A stretch of 64,000 nucleotides of DNA, from contig CBFHPW010000003.1 in assembly GCA_965657945.1 (NCBI GenBank), positions 62,001 through 126,000 on the forward strand, read 5' to 3'. Within the stretch, counting starts at the first letter, position 1. Every line of letters begins with the position of its first letter. Made by a program: the position numbers and the translations under genes. Below are positions 18,199-25,997 of the stretch, piece by piece. The notes below the pieces were generated by a model that saw only the letters and a list, made by a program, of their open reading frames with translations, was not told the origin of the DNA and searched no databases. Source of the stretch: CAJJDF01 sp965657945 (GTDB lineage Bacteria > Bacteroidota > Bacteroidia > Flavobacteriales_D > CAJJDF01).

Positions 18199-19431
18199 TT
18201 ATTTTAGACCGTATTCTTTGATTTTACGATATAATGTCCTTTCCGAAATACCCAATTCTTTTGCAGCATACTTTCTTTTACCTCTGTGCTTTTCGAGGGC
18301 TTTAGCTATCATTTCTTTTTCCTTTTCTTCGAGCGAAAGAATTTCTTCCACTTCTTCGTGTTCATGAATAGCTGGTTGTTGATACGAAATAGTAGGGCGA
18401 GCCGAATAAGGTTCTCTTGGCGTGTAGTCGTTTCGGACATCTTTGTCCATTTTATTGATAATGGCGATGTCATTTTCAGGGAAATCTACATCGGGATTCC
18501 CATTGCTGTTCACAATGTCTACAATAATTTTCTTCAATTCTGTGATGTCTTTTTTCATATCAAAAAGCACTTTGTGCAAAATATCCCTTTCGCTCATCCC
18601 AGAGTGAGATTCTCCGTCATTTGGTAAAAGCATCGGCAGATTATTTTGGTATACAGCGGGTAAGTAACTGCTTAGTTTTTCTGCACTGATGTCTCTCGAA
18701 TTTTCAATAACAGAAATTTGTTCCGTGATGTTTTTAAGTTGTCTAATATTTCCTTGCCAAGAATAATTCACCAACATTTCTCTGGCTTCTGGAGTCAAAA
18801 CGATAGTTGGCATTCTATATTTTTCCGCAAAATCCGAAGCAAATTTTCTAAACAATAAATGAATGTCATCTCTTCTTTCTCTTAGCGGAGTAAGACGAAT
18901 AGGAACAGTACTCAATCGATAGTATAAGTCTTCCCTGAATTTTCCTTTTTGGATAGCTTCTTCCAGTTTGGTGTTGGTTGCGGCTATAACTCGCACGTCT
19001 GTTTTTTGAACTTTAGATGAACCAACTTTGTAAAACTCACCTGACTCCAATACTCTTAATAGTCTGGCTTGTGTCGACAGGGGTAATTCTCCCAATTCAT
19101 CCAAGAAAATAGTTCCGCCATCGGCTTGTTCAAAATATCCTTTGCGTTTTTCATGAGCGCCTGTAAACGAACCTTTTTCATGTCCAAATAATTCAGAATC
19201 AATAGTTCCCTCGGGTATCGCACCACAATTTACGGCAATGTATTCAGCGTGTTTTCGTTTGCTGTATTGATGAATTACCTGGGGCATAATTTCTTTTCCC
19301 GTGCCACTCTCCCCCATAATAAGAACTGAAATGTCTGTAGGAGCAACTTGAACAGCTACTTCCAATGCTCTATTCAACCCAGCCGAATTTCCTATTATTC
19401 CAAACCTTTGTTTTACTGATTGTATTTCCAT
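18199..19431 (-). CDS. Sigma-54-dependent transcriptional activator without sensory domain
   Basis: A 410-residue bacterial enhancer-binding protein that remodels sigma-54 RNA polymerase. The AAA+ domain begins almost at once (residues about 10-250): Walker A GESGTGKEIMP, the sigma-54-contacting loop GSFTGA within HEKGSFTGAHEKRKG, Walker B GTIFLDELGELP, and arginine finger region RLLRVLE ... REDLYYRLSTVPIRL. A linker of about 120 residues follows, including a His- and Glu-rich stretch. A Fis-type helix-turn-helix ends the protein (RKYAAKELGISERTLYRKIKEYGL). There is no N-terminal receiver, GAF or PAS domain, so activity must be set by expression, by oligomerisation or by a partner. It starts one base after the miaB stop codon and must share miaB's transcript. 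Its target promoters are not evident here. Confidence 0.92.
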   Translation of the reverse strand: MEIQSVKQRFGIIGNSAGLNRALEVAVQVAPTDISVLIMGESGTGKEIMPQVIHQYSKRKHAEYIAVNCGAIPEGTIDSELFGHEKGSFTGAHEKRKGYFEQADGGTIFLDELGELPLSTQARLLRVLESGEFYKVGSSKVQKTDVRVIAATNTKLEEAIQKGKFREDLYYRLSTVPIRLTPLRERRDDIHLLFRKFASDFAEKYRMPTIVLTPEAREMLVNYSWQGNIRQLKNITEQISVIENSRDISAEKLSSYLPAVYQNNLPMLLPNDGESHSGMSERDILHKVLFDMKKDITELKKIIVDIVNSNGNPDVDFPENDIAIINKMDKDVRNDYTPREPYSARPTISYQQPAIHEHEEVEEILSLEEKEKEMIAKALEKHRGKRKYAAKELGISERTLYRKIKEYGLK

Positions 19432-19432
19432 T

Positions 19433-20857
19433 TTATAACAATTCTGCGATTAATGTTGTTTTTGTATAGTCAACGATTTTTACCATCACGTAATCTCCAA
19501 CCTGATAATCTCCTTTCGGAAAAATACAAGTGGAGCTTTGGGAGTTCCTTCCCATGTATTCCTCATCCGATTTTTTCGATACTTTTTCTACCAATACCTC
19601 GTAGGTTTTTCCAATTTCTTTTTTGTGATATGCTAATTGATGTTTGTGTTGCAGGTCAATAACTTCAGTCAGTCTTCTTTGTTTCGTTTCTTCTGGTACA
19701 TCGTCCTCATATTTTCTCTCGGCCAAAGTTTTTGGTCTTTCAGAATATTTGTACATGTAGGCAAAAGAAAATTTCACTTCGTCCATTAAGCTCAAAGTTT
19801 CCTGGTGCTGTTCCTCTGTTTCTCCACAAAACCCTATGATTAAATCCGTTGAGATTGTAGCTTCAGGAACAATGCGTTGAATGGCTTCAATTCTGTTCAA
19901 ATACCATTCTCTTGTGTAGCCTCTATTCATTTTTTTCAAGATGTCACTATTTCCCGATTGAACAGGTAGGTGTATGTAATTACAAATGTTGTCATACTTT
20001 GCAATTACTTCTAATACATCATCCCCCATATCTTTTGGATGCGAAGTGGAAAATCGAACTCTCAATTTTGGACTAATTAATCCTACCATTTCCATCAATT
20101 GAGCAAAATTTGTGGTGGGAATCGTATCATCCTTAATTTTTCCTTTCGATGACATATTCCAACGGTAGCTGTCTACATTTTGACCTAGTAATGTTACCTC
20201 TCTATATCCTCTCTCAAATAAATCTCTTGCCTCTGCTACTATTGTCAGTGGATTTCTACTTCTCTCACGTCCTCTCGTAAAAGGAACTACACAAAAAGAG
20301 CACATGTTGTCGCAACCTCGGGTAATTGAGACAAAAGCCGTGACACCTGTGTTGTCTAACCTTATGGGAGAGATATCAGCATATGTCTCCTCTCGCGAGA
20401 GCAATACATTCACAGATTTTTGACCACCTTCGGTTTGATGAAGCAAATTAGGCAAATCTCTGTAGGCATCAGGTCCTACAACTAAATCCACTAATTTTTC
20501 TTCTTCCAATAAGGCAGCTTTCAGCCTTTCTGCCATACAACCCAAAACACCCACCATTAGCCCAGGTTTACTCTTTTTCATTTTTTTAAAAGTGGTCAAT
20601 CTTTTTCTAACTGTCTGTTCGGCTTTGTCTCGAATGGAGCATGTGTTCAATAAGATTAAATCAGACTCATCAATGTTTCGAGTTGTTGTATATCCGTTTT
20701 TACTCAAAATAGAGGCTACAACTTCACTGTCAGAAAAGTTCATGGCGCAACCGTAGCTCTCTAGGTATAGTTTTTTACTATTGTCTGAAGATTGATTTTC
20801 CAACACCATAGCCTCACCTTGCTTCGCTTCGTCTATTGTTTTGTCTATTTTGTCCAT
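19433..20857 (-). CDS. miaB: tRNA-2-methylthio-N6-dimethylallyladenosine synthase
   Basis: MiaB is a radical-SAM methylthiotransferase that adds the 2-methylthio group to i6A37 of tRNAs reading UNN codons. The product has the three domains of the family: an N-terminal UPF0004 domain with cysteines in LESYGCAMNFSDSE, LLNTCSIRDKAEQ and GVLGCMAERLK, then the radical-SAM CxxxCxxC (RGCDNMCSFCVVPFTRGRE), and a C-terminal TRAM domain. I place the start at the ATG at 20857 (474 residues). The frame is open to a TTG at 20887, but that TTG is part of a -7 promoter element. The gene is coupled to the sigma-54 activator behind it (one-base gap). Confidence 0.95.
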   Translation of the reverse strand: MDKIDKTIDEAKQGEAMVLENQSSDNSKKLYLESYGCAMNFSDSEVVASILSKNGYTTTRNIDESDLILLNTCSIRDKAEQTVRKRLTTFKKMKKSKPGLMVGVLGCMAERLKAALLEEEKLVDLVVGPDAYRDLPNLLHQTEGGQKSVNVLLSREETYADISPIRLDNTGVTAFVSITRGCDNMCSFCVVPFTRGRERSRNPLTIVAEARDLFERGYREVTLLGQNVDSYRWNMSSKGKIKDDTIPTTNFAQLMEMVGLISPKLRVRFSTSHPKDMGDDVLEVIAKYDNICNYIHLPVQSGNSDILKKMNRGYTREWYLNRIEAIQRIVPEATISTDLIIGFCGETEEQHQETLSLMDEVKFSFAYMYKYSERPKTLAERKYEDDVPEETKQRRLTEVIDLQHKHQLAYHKKEIGKTYEVLVEKVSKKSDEEYMGRNSQSSTCIFPKGDYQVGDYVMVKIVDYTKTTLIAELL

Positions 20858-20884
20858 TCCGATATTTGGTTTCAATATGTTTTG

Positions 20885-20892
20885 CAAAGATA
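20885..20892 (-). promoter_or_regulatory. -7 element of the miaB promoter
   Basis: On the minus strand the sequence reads TATCTTTG, a perfect TAnnTTTG match, 27 bases before the chosen ATG. It implies a leader of roughly 20 bases and rules out the TTG at 20887 as a start codon. No strong TTG -33 box was seen. Confidence 0.5.
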
Positions 20893-21008
20893 GGAAAAAC
20901 TGACATAATTGCAGTCTTTTTTAGAACTCTATAAGTCTTAAAAAACTAGATTCTATTCAATTTTAATTCTCGCAAAATCAGTGTTTACAAGAGCTCTAAA
21001 AAATACAT

Positions 21009-21040
21009 TTTGATTTGTGGAAAAAAAGTCCTTAATTTTG
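21009..21040 (+). promoter_or_regulatory. Promoter of topA
   Basis: TTTG at 21009-21012 and TAATTTTG at 21033-21040 match the -33 and -7 elements of the Bacteroidota housekeeping sigma factor with a 20-base spacer. The topA ATG is 82 bases downstream. The degenerate arginase gene probably shares this transcript. Confidence 0.55.
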
Positions 21041-21122
21041 CTCAGCTTGAAATTATCTACATTTACAGCCTTTTACGTTCACATTATTTGTCTTTTTGAT
21101 GAAATAAAACCAGTATAACTTT

Positions 21123-23645
21123 ATGTCCAAAAACTTAGTCATAGTTGAGTCACCAGCCAAAGCCAAAACCATTGAAGGGTATTTGGGAGCAGGATTTACC
21201 GTTAAATCCAGTTTTGGACATGTGCGTGATATACCAAGAAAAGGAATGGGGATAGATATCGAGAATGATTTTAATCCCAATTACGAAGTTTCAGAAGATA
21301 AAAAAAAGGTTGTTGCAGAACTAAAAAGATTAACCAAGGCAGCCGATATTGTATGGTTGGCAACGGATGAGGACCGAGAAGGAGAGGCTATTTCTTGGCA
21401 CTTGTATGAAACTTTAGGGCTGAAAAAGAAAGAAACAAAAAGAATTACTTTTAACGAAATTACCAAAACTGCCGTTCAAAATGCGATTGAAAATCCAAGG
21501 CAAATTAATATCGACTTAGTTAATGCGCAGCAAGCGAGGAGAGTACTAGATAGATTAGTTGGGTTTGAATTATCACCGGTGTTATGGAAAAAAATTAAGC
21601 CATCTTTGTCTGCAGGAAGAGTTCAATCGGTTACAGTAAGGTTAATTGTTGAACGTGAAAGAGAGATTAGAGAATTTAGTAGTGTTGCGGCTTTCAAAGT
21701 AAAGGCCGAATTTTTGTTAGATGGAACTGTAATAAAAGCTGATTTAGGTAAAACTTTTAAAACGGAAGAAGAGACACTGATCTTTCTGAATGATTGTTCA
21801 GCCTCTCAGTTTACGATCAACAACATAGAAAAAAAACCTGCTAAAAAATCCCCGGCACCGCCTTTCACCACTTCAACCTTACAACAAGAGGCTAGCAGAA
21901 AGTTGGGATATTCGGTAAGTAGAACAATGAGTGTCGCTCAGAAATTATATGAAGCAGGACGCATTACCTACATGAGAACGGATTCCATTAACTTGTCTAA
22001 AACGGCAAGAAATGGAGCAGAAGCAGAAATAAAGAAGGCTTATGGAAACGAGTTTTCTCATCCAAGAGTTTTTAAGACTAAAACAAAAGGCGCTCAAGAA
22101 GCTCACGAAGCAATCAGGCCCTCAAGTTTTGCTGTTCATTCAGCAGGAACGGATAGCAGCGAGAATAGGTTGTATGATTTGATTTGGAAAAGGGCGATTG
22201 CCTCTCAAATGAGCGAAGCCAAATTAGAGAAAACAACCGTGAAAATTGCGGGAGACACCATAAAAGAATTGTTTACTGCTAGAGGCGAAATTATTTTGTT
22301 CGAGGGATTCCTGAAAGTGTATTTAGAAGGCAGAGATGAGGATAACGAAGATACGGCCGATGATAACGAAGGGATTTTTCCTCCAATGAAAAAGGGGGAT
22401 TTCCTAGAGGTGAAGATGATCGAGGCGACTCAGAGGTACTCAAGACCTCCAGCAAGGTACACAGAAGCCTCATTGGTAAAAAAATTAGAAGAGTTAGGAA
22501 TTGGAAGACCTTCTACTTACGCACCAACCATTACCACAGTCCAGAAAAGAGGATATGTAACGAAAGATGAAATTGAATACAGCCAAAGGAATTACGCGCA
22601 ACTCACATTAAAAAATGGTGAGGTAAAATCCAAGCAGTTGTCTGAGAATTTTGGAGGCGACAAGAACAAGTTGTCTCCCACAGATATCGGAACCGTGGTG
22701 AACGATTTTTTGGTGGATAATTTTGACGGAATATTGGATTATAACTTTACTGCATCAGTAGAAAAAGAATTTGATGATATCGCAGAGGGTCTTATGAAAT
22801 GGACCGATATGATCAAGAAATTTTACAATCCCTTTCATGCTAAAGTGGAAAACACCTTGGAACACGGTGAACGGCAATCGGGAGAAAGAGTATTGGGTGA
22901 GGATGAAAAAGGAAATGATATTTTGGTAAGAATAGGAAGGTTTGGTCCAATGGCTCAAATCGGAAGAGTTTCTGAAGAGGAAGATGGTCCAGCACCGAAA
23001 TTTGCATCCCTTCAAAAAAATCAAAGTTTAGAAACTATAACGCTGGAAGAAGTCTTGGACTTATTCAAACTGCCAAAAGAACTAGGAACTCACAAAGGAC
23101 AGGAGGTTATTGTGTCAAATGGAAGGTTTGGACCTTACATCAAATACGATTCGCTTTTTGTTTCTATACCAAAGGGTGAAGAGCCACTGGATATGGAGTT
23201 GCCCAGAGCGATTGAATTAATTGTTGCAAAACAAGAGGCTGACGCGCCAATCGCAGAATATGAGGGGTTGCCAGTTCAAAAAGGATCGGGGAGATTCGGT
23301 CCGTTTATCAAATGGAATGATATGTTTATCAATGTCAATAAGAAGTATGATTTTGACAATTTATCGAAAGAGGATATTGTTGAACTGATTGAGGTCAAGA
23401 AGCAAAAGGAAATTGATAAAATTATCCACAATTGGGAAGAAGAAGGAATTAGAGTTGAAAAAGCGAGATGGGGAAGGTTTAATGTCATTCAAGGTAAAAT
23501 AAAGATTGAGTTACCAAAGACCACCAAAGCAGAAAAATTGACTTTGGAAGAGGTAAAGGCAATGATTGAAAAAGCAAAACCTTCTAAGAAAAAGCCGGCT
23601 AAGAAAAAAACAACGGCAAAAAAGAAAACCGTTAAGAAGAAATAA
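21123..23645 (+). CDS. topA: DNA topoisomerase I (type IA)
   Basis: TopA relaxes negative supercoils by passing a strand through a transient 5'-phosphotyrosine break. The 840-residue protein opens with the TOPRIM block LVIVESPAKAKTIEGYLG and the acidic motif ATDEDREGEAISWH. The active-site Tyr is in GRITYMRTDSINLS, about residue 285. The RPSSFA and GRPSTYAPTI motifs follow. After the core come topoisomerase C-terminal repeats (SNGRFGPYIKYDS, GSGRFGPFIKWND, ARWGRFNVI) in place of Cys4 zinc fingers, and a basic tail of about 20 residues rich in Lys and Ala that probably binds DNA. It is the first gene of a likely transcript with the arginase-fold gene, 11 bases on. Confidence 0.97.
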   Translation: MSKNLVIVESPAKAKTIEGYLGAGFTVKSSFGHVRDIPRKGMGIDIENDFNPNYEVSEDKKKVVAELKRLTKAADIVWLATDEDREGEAISWHLYETLGLKKKETKRITFNEITKTAVQNAIENPRQINIDLVNAQQARRVLDRLVGFELSPVLWKKIKPSLSAGRVQSVTVRLIVEREREIREFSSVAAFKVKAEFLLDGTVIKADLGKTFKTEEETLIFLNDCSASQFTINNIEKKPAKKSPAPPFTTSTLQQEASRKLGYSVSRTMSVAQKLYEAGRITYMRTDSINLSKTARNGAEAEIKKAYGNEFSHPRVFKTKTKGAQEAHEAIRPSSFAVHSAGTDSSENRLYDLIWKRAIASQMSEAKLEKTTVKIAGDTIKELFTARGEIILFEGFLKVYLEGRDEDNEDTADDNEGIFPPMKKGDFLEVKMIEATQRYSRPPARYTEASLVKKLEELGIGRPSTYAPTITTVQKRGYVTKDEIEYSQRNYAQLTLKNGEVKSKQLSENFGGDKNKLSPTDIGTVVNDFLVDNFDGILDYNFTASVEKEFDDIAEGLMKWTDMIKKFYNPFHAKVENTLEHGERQSGERVLGEDEKGNDILVRIGRFGPMAQIGRVSEEEDGPAPKFASLQKNQSLETITLEEVLDLFKLPKELGTHKGQEVIVSNGRFGPYIKYDSLFVSIPKGEEPLDMELPRAIELIVAKQEADAPIAEYEGLPVQKGSGRFGPFIKWNDMFINVNKKYDFDNLSKEDIVELIEVKKQKEIDKIIHNWEEEGIRVEKARWGRFNVIQGKIKIELPKTTKAEKLTLEEVKAMIEKAKPSKKKPAKKKTTAKKKTVKKK

Positions 23646-23656
23646 GAAACTGATTC

Positions 23657-24817
23657 ATGAAAGATTTTTCAATTTTCTGTACTCCTATTTCGGACAAAGA
23701 TCAAAAAGAGTATGGCTCAGGCCCAAAAACGTTGGGCTCCAAAGTGCATTTTCATGTTGGTGAAGAGATAGAGAAAGGAGTAAAAATTGCTTTTCTTGGA
23801 GTGAAGGAATCCCGAGGTTCTTCCGTTTTGTCGGTAAAAGATTCTCCAGATTCTGTTAGAAAACAACTGTATAAATTATACCCAGGAGTAGATGTTTCGT
23901 GCATAGATATAGGGAATATCGAAGCAGGCGAAGCACAAACCGATACCCTTTTTGCCCTATCAGAAGTGTTGACAGAACTTATCAAGCAAGATATTATTCC
24001 AGTTGTAATTGGCGGAAGTCAAGAATTAACCTTGGGGATATACAAGGCTTTTGAGAAACTGCAATTAATCATTAATTTAACCACAATTGATAGAAAAATC
24101 GACTTTCAGGCCATCAACGAAACCACTGCGGATTCTTATTTGAAAGATATTTTATTAGCCAAGCCCAATTATTTATTTAGCTATTCTAATCTCGGAAATC
24201 AATCCTATTATTTGGATCCAGAAAACATGCACATGATGCACAAACTCTTTTTCGATTCAAAAAGATTGGGCGAGCTTCAAGCCAATATGGAATTAGCCGA
24301 GCCAATTCTTCGTAATTCGAATATAGTCAGTTTTGATTTGAACTGTATAAGGCAAAGTGAAGTCCCAGGAACAAGTTTTGCATCACCCAACGGATTTTTT
24401 GGAAATGAAGCGTGTCAATTGGCACGTTACGCTGGGATAAGTGACAAGTTGAATGTCATCGGTTTTTTTGAAATGACGCCTGAATTTGACATGCTAAACC
24501 AAACAGCTCAGTTAGTTGCTCAAATGATTTGGTATTTTCTGGAGGGTGTAGGATCTAGAAAGAACGAATCACCAATTTCCAACAGCAAGTATTATACAAA
24601 GTACAAAGTAGTCATTTCAAATACAGAGGAGGAACTCACTTTTATAAAAAGTCAAAAATCTGGCCGATGGTGGATGAAAATTCCTTATCCGCCCTCCAAG
24701 AAAAGAAAATTTGAAAGACACCATTTAGTGCCATGTTCATACTCTGATTATGAAACAGCGTTGAAAGATGAAATGCCGGATCTATGGATAAATACCTACA
24801 ACCGTATCTATTCATAA
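23657..24817 (+). CDS. Arginase/formiminoglutamase-fold protein with degenerate metal site
   Basis: A 386-residue cytosolic protein with the ureohydrolase fold. It would be named formimidoylglutamase by similarity, but its dimanganese site is broken. The three ligand motifs of active enzymes, GGxH, DxHxD and SxDxD, read GGSQE (119-123), DRKID (145-149) and SFDLN (225-229): His is Gln122, the middle His is Lys147, and the last Asp is Asn229. Three of six ligands are thus replaced, so hydrolysis of arginine or formiminoglutamate is unlikely. Beyond the fold is an extension of about 90 residues with SGRWWMKIPYP and ERHHLVPCSYSDY. It lies between topA and the porP-gldKLMN genes, and no histidine or arginine catabolic gene is near. 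A binding or regulatory role linked to T9SS is a hypothesis from position alone. Confidence 0.8.
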   Translation: MKDFSIFCTPISDKDQKEYGSGPKTLGSKVHFHVGEEIEKGVKIAFLGVKESRGSSVLSVKDSPDSVRKQLYKLYPGVDVSCIDIGNIEAGEAQTDTLFALSEVLTELIKQDIIPVVIGGSQELTLGIYKAFEKLQLIINLTTIDRKIDFQAINETTADSYLKDILLAKPNYLFSYSNLGNQSYYLDPENMHMMHKLFFDSKRLGELQANMELAEPILRNSNIVSFDLNCIRQSEVPGTSFASPNGFFGNEACQLARYAGISDKLNVIGFFEMTPEFDMLNQTAQLVAQMIWYFLEGVGSRKNESPISNSKYYTKYKVVISNTEEELTFIKSQKSGRWWMKIPYPPSKKRKFERHHLVPCSYSDYETALKDEMPDLWINTYNRIYS

Positions 24818-24928
24818 TATTCAAGAAGGTTTATTTTTTTTTCAAATCTCTTAAAAAATTAACAAGAAACAATTGGTAAAAAATTTTCTCATACCGATTT
24901 TTTCAGTATTTTAGCAGTTCATTCACTA

Positions 24929-25906
24929 ATGAATAACCTTATGAAGAAATTAGTACTTTTAGCGTTTTTGGTAGGTTTAACTGTTGTTTCAAAAGCACAA
25001 CAAGACCCACAGTTTACTCATTTCATGTTCGATCAGTTGTCTTTCAATCCGGCCTCTGTTGGTTTTAAAGATGCATTTTGTTTAACAGCAATCTCGAGAA
25101 GGCAGTGGACGGGATTTAGTGCTGGAGAGCCAAATACAACCCTTATAAATTTTACAGCACCAAAAATTGACTTAATTAAAGGAGGGTTAGGGTTTTCTTA
25201 TTATAATGATCAAATTGGTTTTGAAAAAAACAACGTATTTAGGTTGTCATATTCTTTGCATCTTAGAGATTTGGGATTGAGCGATATAGCGGGAGGTAAT
25301 TTTGCCTTAGGATTGTCGGCAGGTTACATTCAAAAAAGTATTAATGGCAATTGGATTACCCCAGATGGTATTCCTGGTGGATCTGCAACTGGCTCGGATC
25401 AGTCCATTCCAACTGGAAATCAAACCGAAGGTGGTATGAGTCTTAATGCTGGATTGTATTACAAAAATCCTAGTCTATACCTTGGAGTTTCTACAACAAA
25501 TATTACTCAAACAGATTTGAAAGCCCTAAGTGTAACGGCTTCTCGTCATTATTTTGTAATGGGAGGTTATGAATCACCGGAAATTTTAGGAGGTTTTGTA
25601 CTAAAACCCAATGTGATGATTAAGTCCGATGGAGTAAAAACACAATATGATTTTAATTTACACGTATTAGCTTTCAATACCTTTTGGGCAGGAGCCACTT
25701 ACAGACACAACGATGCTATTGCACCAATGGCGGGAATTCAATTGTTGAAAGGTGGGGCTCTTAAAGTAGGATACTCCTATGGTTTGGGAACTTCCTTTTT
25801 GAGTAATTATTTTGCTAATGGGAACCACGAAATCATGTTAAATTACTGCTTCAGTGTAACCCCACCAGTTAGACAAGAGAAAGAAGTTCACCCCTATTTT
25901 TTATAA
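24929..25906 (+). CDS. porP: Type IX secretion system outer membrane protein, PorP/SprF family
   Basis: A 325-residue outer membrane beta-barrel of the PorP/SprF family. In T9SS, PorP works with the PorK/GldK-PorN/GldN ring, while SprF-type paralogues help export particular adhesins. It has a signal peptide (MKKLVLLAFLVGLTVVSKAQ after a four-residue lead) followed by the family start QQDPQFTHFMFDQLSFNPASVGF, then RRQWTGF and repeated amphipathic strands to the end (HEIMLNYCFSV). The first ATG is at 24929; an in-frame ATG at 24941 (MKKLVLL) is an equally good start. It directly precedes gldK, the standard order in Bacteroidota, which favours the PorP role over an accessory SprF role. Confidence 0.92.
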   Translation: MNNLMKKLVLLAFLVGLTVVSKAQQDPQFTHFMFDQLSFNPASVGFKDAFCLTAISRRQWTGFSAGEPNTTLINFTAPKIDLIKGGLGFSYYNDQIGFEKNNVFRLSYSLHLRDLGLSDIAGGNFALGLSAGYIQKSINGNWITPDGIPGGSATGSDQSIPTGNQTEGGMSLNAGLYYKNPSLYLGVSTTNITQTDLKALSVTASRHYFVMGGYESPEILGGFVLKPNVMIKSDGVKTQYDFNLHVLAFNTFWAGATYRHNDAIAPMAGIQLLKGGALKVGYSYGLGTSFLSNYFANGNHEIMLNYCFSVTPPVRQEKEVHPYFL

Positions 25907-25945
25907 ATAATTTAAAATATTATTAAATTTTTCGCGTAATAAGGA

Positions 25946-25975
25946 TTGAATTTTGAGTTATTAACAATATATTTG
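25946..25975 (+). promoter_or_regulatory. Promoter of gldKLMN
   Basis: TTG at 25946-25948 and TATATTTG at 25968-25975 match the Bacteroidota -33 and -7 elements with a 19-base spacer. The first gldK ATG is 22 bases further on. This gives the gldKLMN genes a transcription start independent of porP. Confidence 0.6.
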
Positions 25976-25982
25976 TTAATAA
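25958..25982. promoter_or_regulatory. Perfect 10-bp palindrome over the gldK -7 element
   Basis: Left arm TTATTAACAA (25958-25967) and right arm TTGTTAATAA (25973-25982) are exact inverted repeats around the 5-base spacer TATAT, and the -7 box sits in its centre and right arm. The arrangement is typical of an operator where a dimeric protein would block or position polymerase. As a hairpin without a T-run it is not a convincing terminator for porP. Confidence 0.45.
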
Positions 25983-25997
25983 TTCTAAAAGAAAAGA

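Noticed and set aside
20858..20887. Ten-residue N-terminal extension of MiaB from a TTG at 20887
   Set aside because: The TTG is part of a TATCTTTG promoter element, so it would be upstream of the transcript start.
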